Shown piece by piece: positions 60,208-64,000 of a DNA stretch of 64,000 nucleotides. Numbering within the stretch: position 1 is the stretch's first letter; every line of letters begins with the position of its first letter. This stretch comes from Acidobacteriota bacterium. GTDB lineage: Bacteria > Acidobacteriota > Vicinamibacteria > Vicinamibacterales > UBA2999. The translations under genes were made by a program, and so were the position numbers. The DNA lies in contig JACPCS010000112.1 in the NCBI GenBank assembly GCA_016184455.1, positions 18,180 through 82,179 of the forward strand, read 5' to 3'. The notes beneath the pieces are model-generated. The model was not told the DNA's origin. It saw nothing but the letters and a program-made list of their open reading frames with translations, and searched no databases.

Positions 60208-60230
60208 AGTGTGCCCGCCAGTGTGCCCAA
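60208..60230. repeat. Putative integrase arm site, left copy
   Basis: A 23 bp sequence made of two GTGTGCCC units spaced 12 bp apart (AGTGTGCCC...GTGTGCCCAA), identical to 63774-63796. It is 8 bp from the left attachment repeat and inside the 3' end of the integrase frame. It may be an arm-type binding site or a shared integrase-end relic. Confidence 0.5.
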
Positions 60231-61009
60231 GACGACGAGCAGCGTCCCGCAGATCTCCGTCGCTCACGACATTATAGCGATCAAAAACGCTGCGAGTCTT
60301 GTGGCCGCTCAATTTCATGGCCACGCGTTCCAGAATGCCCGCTCGGACCATGTTGCGGATGGCGGTCCGCCGGAAGTCGTGCGGGATGCTGCTTGGGCAG
60401 CCGGCGGCCGTCCGAGCCCTCCGCCACGCCTGGTAGAAGCCGCACTCGGAGATCCCCTGCCCGGCCCGGTGCCCGGGAACGCCGGCCCGCGTGACCGGCC
60501 GGTGGAAGAACACGTGCTGCACGATCATGTTCTTCTGCCGCTGGATTTCATCCGCGGCGGCGCGCTGCTCCTTCAGGAGTTGGTGGAGTTCCGAGGTCAG
60601 GTAAAACACCCGCCCCTCTCTGTTCTTCGTCGTCCCGGGATCCAGCCGAACCTCGCCGACGCGGAGATCGACTTGTCGCCACTGAATCGGCAGCACCTCG
60701 CTGTTGATCCGCCACCCGGTGACGTACGCGAAGGTCACGACCGGCCGCATGCCCTCCGGCAGGTGTGCAAGGACAGCCCCGTACTGCTCGGGCTCGAAGA
60801 AGCCAACGCGAACGTTGTCCTCGCGCAGCATGGCGAAGTGCGGCTTGTGATGCAGCTTCCCCGCTTCGATCGCCAGGCTGAACATCCGCTTCAGGACCGT
60901 CAGCTCGCGGTTGATCTCGCCAGCTGATACAGGCCTTCGCACCTCGGGCAGTTCTTGCAACGTGCCGTTTCGACGTTTCACCCGTCGCGCTGGGTGGGCA
61001 AGGTACGTA

Positions 61010-61468
61010 ACCGAGGATGTAGCTGAAGGCGTAGACGCGTCGTGGCCCTTCATCGGTGAAGGCGATCTCAAACGGCGAGTAGTCCATCTGCGCTTGCACG
61101 CCAGGACCTGTCTCGAAGCGCACCACGGGCGGGCGGGTCGGTCGGGGACGCAGCCGCCGCAGACAGTCTTTGACGATCGTGTGGCCACCGGTGAAGCCCT
61201 TGGCCCGTAGTTCCTCGTCCAGTCGCACGGCGGTGATGTCGGGATACCGCTCGAGCAGGGCGGCGATGACGTCGCCATACGCATCGAGTTGGCTCCGCCG
61301 TGCGCGTGAGCGTGGCAGCGCGGAGGACGGCGTCTCCCGCGTCTGTTGGTACGCGTGCATCACGTTCGCCACCGTCTTGCGGTCGATGCCGAGCGCGCGG
61401 GCGATCGCGCGAAACGACGCGCCGCCCTGGACGCGCCGCACGATCTCGAGACGGTCGATCTCCCTCAT
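61010..61468 (-). pseudogene. IS21-type transposase (IstA) fragment
   Basis: ATG 61468 opens 153 residues of IstA: EIDRLEIVRRVQGGASFRAIARALGIDRKTVANVMH is the helix-turn-helix, and QAQMDYSPFEIAFTDEG contains the first Asp of the DDE site. Homology stops at YAFSYILGY, about 61010, where integrase sequence begins in another frame. The second Asp and Glu are gone, so it is inactive. Confidence 0.75.
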
Positions 61469-61764
61469 GCGGCCTCGAAGTCGCGCGCGAGCGCGGCGAC
61501 ACTGGTCGCCGCCTGCGCGAGCCGGCCAAAGCGGGGGGCCAGCACCGTCTGATCCTTCGGGGTCACCGCGGCGCGCCCGTCGTGGGTCAGCCAGCGCTCC
61601 ATCCGCGCCAGCAACTCGAGCAAGACGCCGAGGCGTTTCCACACCTCATTGCCGCGCCCGCTCAGCCGCGGGTCCCGTGACGGCAGACAGCGACCCTCGC
61701 CCTGCAGCAAGACCCCACTGCGAAGAGAAGCGATCGGCACGGCCCGAGGCCCGTGACCGGTCAC
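61465..61764 (-). CDS. Small ORF upstream of the IstA fragment
   Basis: 99 aa, overlapping the istA start by ATGA, so part of the same transposon operon. A helical C-terminus (RFGRLAQAATSVAALARDFEAA) and EVWKRLGVLLELLARMERW are visible; no family is recognised. Probably a passenger or accessory of the insertion sequence. Confidence 0.45.
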   Translation of the reverse strand: MTGHGPRAVPIASLRSGVLLQGEGRCLPSRDPRLSGRGNEVWKRLGVLLELLARMERWLTHDGRAAVTPKDQTVLAPRFGRLAQAATSVAALARDFEAA

Positions 61765-61791
61765 CTCCCTTCTTCCTGGGTCACCGCGACG

Positions 61792-62374
61792 CTACCCGTG
61801 GACCGACGCGCGCGCAATATGCTCCGCTCGCAGCCGCCGCCCGCGAGCGCGGCGACGCTGGTGCGCCCGCCAGCGGCGCTGCCACCGGCGCTCGCGCTCG
61901 ATCACCCGTTCCAGCGCGCGCCGACAGGACGTCCCACAGAATCGTTGCAGCGGAGATCGACGACGACGGAGGAACGTCGCGTAGCAGCCAGGCCGATCGC
62001 AGGTAGCGGAAGATTTGTCGCTGGGCGATGACCCACGCGCCGGGATAACAGGGACCCCGCTTGCTCGCCCGCGGTCGCTCGCGCTGGCGTTGGCGGTGCC
62101 GGCGGCTCTGCGCGCAGCGACACGCGCGCCCGTGAGCCGTCTGCCGATAGCGCTGCTGCGCTTTCCACCGTCGCCAGCGCGCCGCCGCCGTCCGGCACGC
62201 CGTCCCGCAATACCGCGCTTGCGGCCGCGCGGGCACAAACCAGCGTTCGCAGCCCTTCAGCAGACACCGCCGCCCGTGCGGCCCGCGACGCCGACCACGG
62301 CCTTGCCTTGACCGAAGATTTCCTCGATCGTGAGAGGGGCCCACGGGAGGGCTTTGGCCTCCCAGGCGGGTCAA
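61792..62374 (-). pseudogene. Frameshifted two-zinc-finger protein of the IS element
   Basis: The 5' part (frame starting 62374) encodes CLLKGCERWFVPARPQARYCGTACRTAAARWRRW, a CxxxxC...CxxxC motif; a second motif, CDRPGCYATFLRRRRSPLQRFCGTSCRRAL, lies further on but in another frame (ending 61792). A frame change near 62030-62070 is needed to join them. Either one base is lost or the homologues differ. It lies upstream of the two IS ORFs. Confidence 0.45.
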
Positions 62375-62472
62375 GTCTCGGAGGGGAGCTTCCCTCTCTC
62401 CTCCGAGGCGTCTTGTCGATCCGCGACGCCGCCCGCCTCAGCCCGAGACTCTACTCAATTCCAACCGGACGA

Positions 62473-63069
62473 TCACTGCTGCAAGGCCGGACCATACCGC
62501 CCATCCCACCCGGCGGCCTGGACCAATCGCTCGCCGCCGAAGTGGACCAATCTCAAACCGGCGCCAACACCTGTCTTGACGTAGCCAAGGTGCGTGAAGT
62601 GGATGAGCGCATCCTCGAGATCCTTGAACAGCGTCGGCTGCTCGATTGTCTTCGAGAGCGCGGCCCGGATCACCGTGTGGAAGTCGGCCAGCAATCCGGG
62701 AACGGAACGGAACGTGTGATAGCTATCGGCCGCGGCTTCCAAGCAGCCCCGGTACGCCGCGTTGAACGCTGTGAAGTTCGGATCGTTCGAGAACGCCAGC
62801 ATCCCGTCGATCCATCGCGCGGTCCGTATTAAGCTCGTGGAGGCGGCGAAATGAGCTCGATACAGCATTTCGAGCCAGTAGATCCGCTGGCCTTCGAGCC
62901 AGTCCTGTTTCGCGATCGCGCCGAATCGCTCGGCTGACATGAACTCGTACCTATGGTCCCCGATGCCTTCGAGAACATTGACGATTACGGGGATGTGCGA
63001 TGCGGCAGCGCCACCGAGGACGTCAGCTGGTTCCATTCGCTTTGCCGATCGGTTGTGAGATGTGCACAC
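62473..63069 (-). CDS. Hypothetical protein, helical
   Basis: 198 aa (a start at ATG 63036, MEPADVLGG, is also possible). Mostly alpha-helical with HIPVIVNVLEGIGDHRYEF, YWLEMLYRAHFAASTSLIRTARWIDGM, YRGCLEAAADSYHTFRSVPG and LEDALIHFTHLGY. The LEDxLIHF ending is a pattern I recall from hypothetical proteins on mobile elements, but no function is known. The C-terminus may be truncated by the neighbouring insertion sequence. Confidence 0.6.
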   Translation of the reverse strand: MCTSHNRSAKRMEPADVLGGAAASHIPVIVNVLEGIGDHRYEFMSAERFGAIAKQDWLEGQRIYWLEMLYRAHFAASTSLIRTARWIDGMLAFSNDPNFTAFNAAYRGCLEAAADSYHTFRSVPGLLADFHTVIRAALSKTIEQPTLFKDLEDALIHFTHLGYVKTGVGAGLRLVHFGGERLVQAAGWDGRYGPALQQ

Positions 63070-63171
63070 TTGTCGTCTCGAAATCGGAAGGCTAAAGGGT
63101 AAGACGATCCCGTCTACATGCGATCCCTCAAATAGTTCGTGGCGACGCCGGCAGCCGGCTCTTCCCGTTAG

Positions 63172-63438
63172 TTAAACCTCCTTGAGGCGGCCGGACGCGT
63201 ACTTGTGCAGGAGACTGGAGATCAGCGTCTGGTACGGCAGTCCCTCCGCGAGCGCCCGCTTCTGGATCGCCTCCAGGTCCTTGCTCGACAGTCGGATGTT
63301 CAGCCGCCGGTCCTTGCGGAACGTGGCCTTGGCGTAGCGGGAGTAGCGAGTTCGCTCCCGCTTGCCGCCGCCGGCGGACTTCCACTCGCCGCGCTCGACC
63401 GACTCGAGTAGCTCCTTCTCATCGGCATCAAGCTTCAT
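63172..63438 (-). CDS. CopG/BrnA-type antitoxin
   Basis: 88 aa from ATG 63438, inside the toxin end. An N-terminal acidic-hydrophobic segment (KLDADEKELLESVERGEW) is followed by RLNIRLSSKDLEAIQKRALAEGLPYQTLISSLLHKYASG, a ribbon-helix-helix fold at the C-terminus. Antitoxin of the toxin-first BrnT/BrnA arrangement. Confidence 0.82.
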   Translation of the reverse strand: MKLDADEKELLESVERGEWKSAGGGKRERTRYSRYAKATFRKDRRLNIRLSSKDLEAIQKRALAEGLPYQTLISSLLHKYASGRLKEV

Positions 63439-63724
63439 CGTCAGACTCCTCACCAAGGTACTGCTTCGTGGCCTTCCGACTCGGAATGATCGTCTTCAGG
63501 AACACCGTGTGCTCGTCCTCCACGAACGGCACCAAGTACACGTAGCCCTCGCGCCGGACGACGAAGATGCGCTGGCCGGCGTAACGGCTGGGGTTCGGGT
63601 GTTCCAGAATGTCGAGCAGATCACCGCGCTCGATGTGGAAGATGATGTCCTCGAACCCGATGCCGCGCTCCGCCCTGAGCTTCGCGTTCTTCGCGTCGTC
63701 CCAGTCGAAGTACTTCACCGACAT
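63428..63724 (-). CDS. brnT: BrnT-like ribonuclease toxin (DUF497)
   Basis: 98 aa. KYFDWDDAKNAKLRAERGIGFEDIIFHIERGDLL, QRIFVVRREGYVYLVPFVEDEHTVFLKTIIPSR is the DUF497/BrnT pattern, a RelE-fold ribonuclease. The gene order is toxin then antitoxin with an 11 bp overlap. An inverted repeat just upstream is the likely operator. Confidence 0.85.
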   Translation of the reverse strand: MSVKYFDWDDAKNAKLRAERGIGFEDIIFHIERGDLLDILEHPNPSRYAGQRIFVVRREGYVYLVPFVEDEHTVFLKTIIPSRKATKQYLGEESDDEA

Positions 63725-63737
63725 TTAGGGTATCACG

Positions 63738-63760
63738 ATGTGTGCTTGATAGGCACACAT
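63738..63760. promoter_or_regulatory. Inverted repeat upstream of brnT
   Basis: ATGTGTGC (63738-63745) and GCACACAT (63753-63760) form an 8 bp inverted repeat with a 7 bp spacer, 14 bp before the toxin start. A likely operator for the toxin-antitoxin complex. Confidence 0.55.
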
Positions 63761-63773
63761 TGGCGTCGGCTGC

Positions 63774-63796
63774 AGTGTGCCCGCCAGTGTGCCCAA
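63774..63796. repeat. Putative integrase arm site, right copy
   Basis: Identical to 60208-60230, with two GTGTGCCC units. It is 106 bp from the right attachment repeat. Confidence 0.5.
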
Positions 63797-63849
63797 ACGC
63801 AGTCCGAGGACCATCAATCGGCAGCCAACGCCAACCAAGCTACCAATGA

Positions 63850-63886
63850 AAAACGGGCCTGAAATCGTTGATTTCAGGCCCGTTTT
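63850..63886. terminator. Bidirectional intrinsic terminator at the element's right end
   Basis: A perfect 17 bp stem with a 3 nt loop: arms 63850-63866 and 63870-63886, AAAACGGGCC...GGCCCGTTTT. T-runs border it on both strands. It contains the TGA that would end the integrase in the circular form. Confidence 0.88.
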
Positions 63887-63902
63887 GTGATTCCTGGCAG
63901 CC

Positions 63903-63926
63903 TTAGCAAACCGCCGCCTTCAGCCG
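63903..63926. repeat. 24-bp attachment repeat, right copy
   Basis: Identical to 60177-60200. It lies within the 5' part of the split tRNA-Ser. Confidence 0.9.
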
Positions 63927-63941
63927 CTCGGCCACCTCACC
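63903..63941 (-). pseudogene. tRNA-Ser(GCU), 5' part (acceptor to anticodon loop)
   Basis: On the minus strand GGTGAGGTGGCCGAGCGG begins the acceptor and D arm, then the 24 bp repeat ends in the anticodon loop (TTTGCTAA) and the sequence turns into element DNA (GGCTGCCAGG). GGTGAGG pairs exactly with CCTCACC of the 3' part at 60124-60130, so the two halves come from one gene. Confidence 0.85.
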
Positions 63942-64000
63942 GACCCTGTAAGTATACGGCCAACAACGAGTTGTGGGAAAGAGATTGTCCCTGCGATTGT

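Larger units (their letters stand above)
60013..60993 (-). pseudogene. Tyrosine integrase, N-terminally truncated and read through into tRNA
   Basis: The frame from about 60993 encodes the integrase catalytic domain: GWRINSEVLPIQW (Arg I), GTTKNREGR (Lys), HDFRRTAIRN (His-x-x-Arg), LSGHKTRSVFDRYN (His and Tyr nucleophile), all six catalytic residues kept. The upstream arm-binding and most of the core-binding parts are absent; the same frame upstream is only a shadow of a transposase gene. Downstream the frame now runs through the tRNA fragment to 60013. In the reconstructed circle it would instead end after GLLRLPGITKRA, at a stop in the 63850-63886 hairpin. The domain before the junction contains NRELTVLKRMFSLAIE. 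Confidence 0.75.
60177..63926. mobile_element. Integrated element in the tRNA-Ser(GCU) gene
   Basis: A 3.7 kb element bounded by 24 bp direct repeats. It carries, in order from the left, a tyrosine integrase lacking its N-terminus, an IS21-type transposase fragment, a frameshifted zinc-finger ORF, a conserved hypothetical gene, and a BrnT/BrnA-like pair, then a terminator. Damage to the integrase suggests it is now fixed. It could be the remnant of a longer island. Confidence 0.85.

Noticed and set aside
60121..60232. A hybrid functional tRNA at the left end of the element
   Set aside because: The D stem could still form (GCC...GGC), but GGCACAC cannot pair with CCTCACC beyond two bases, so no acceptor stem forms.
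62371..62408. Terminator hairpin near 62390
   Set aside because: The CTCGGAGG/CCTCCGAG arms pair, but no T-run follows on either strand.

Overview
The window is GC-rich, densely coded bacterial chromosome with frequent GTG and TTG starts and four-base start/stop overlaps. Envelope genes are Gram-negative: an outer-membrane secretin, a Wza-like exporter, a beta-barrel protein and lipid-linked polymer assembly. MSHA-like pilus genes, GldG/GldF-type ABC genes and low-complexity inverted repeats inside genes fit Acidobacteriota, perhaps Vicinamibacteria. That placement is an inference; no rRNA or other marker is present.

Layout. Positions 1-1004 (minus) hold most of a PilM-like pilus protein cut by the window edge. 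Positions 1325-3030 hold two tandem PilZ plus pseudo-receiver proteins. From 3318 to 36291 one plus-strand gene train of 31 genes makes and exports a complex surface polysaccharide. It includes uronic acid enzymes of the WlbA/WlbB/WlbC type, a Wzc-like tyrosine autokinase, four glycosyltransferases or initiating transferases, a Wzx flippase, two Wzy/ligase-type membrane proteins, a glucuronyl C5-epimerase-like protein, a Wza exporter and an outer-membrane barrel. It ends at a strong intrinsic terminator (36332-36360). Its core (9914-20589) is unusual: a two-subunit E1-type thiamine enzyme, a split transketolase, a DegT enzyme whose catalytic lysine is histidine, a heptose kinase, three short-chain dehydrogenases and two aldo-keto reductases. 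Together they suggest synthesis of a branched or chain-extended deoxysugar.

From 36365 to 56673 almost everything is on the minus strand and belongs to a type IV pilus or type II secretion-like system. There are thirteen GspG-like pseudopilin genes in an array, then HD-GYP-type proteins in several states of decay, a TPR protein, an ExeA/MshM ATPase and an MshL secretin. Three sigma-54-type promoters of identical spacing precede operon heads in the array. Three PIN-type toxin-antitoxin modules have inserted within or beside it. A GldA/F/G-like ABC transporter operon follows (56738-59976).

At 60121-63941 a tRNA-Ser(GCU) gene is split in two by a 3.7 kb integrated element flanked by a 24 bp direct repeat. 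The element carries an N-terminally truncated tyrosine integrase, a truncated IS21-type transposase fused against it, a frameshifted zinc-finger ORF, a hypothetical gene and a BrnT/BrnA-like toxin-antitoxin pair. Joining the element ends in silico restores the integrase stop codon inside a terminator hairpin and also restores the tRNA.
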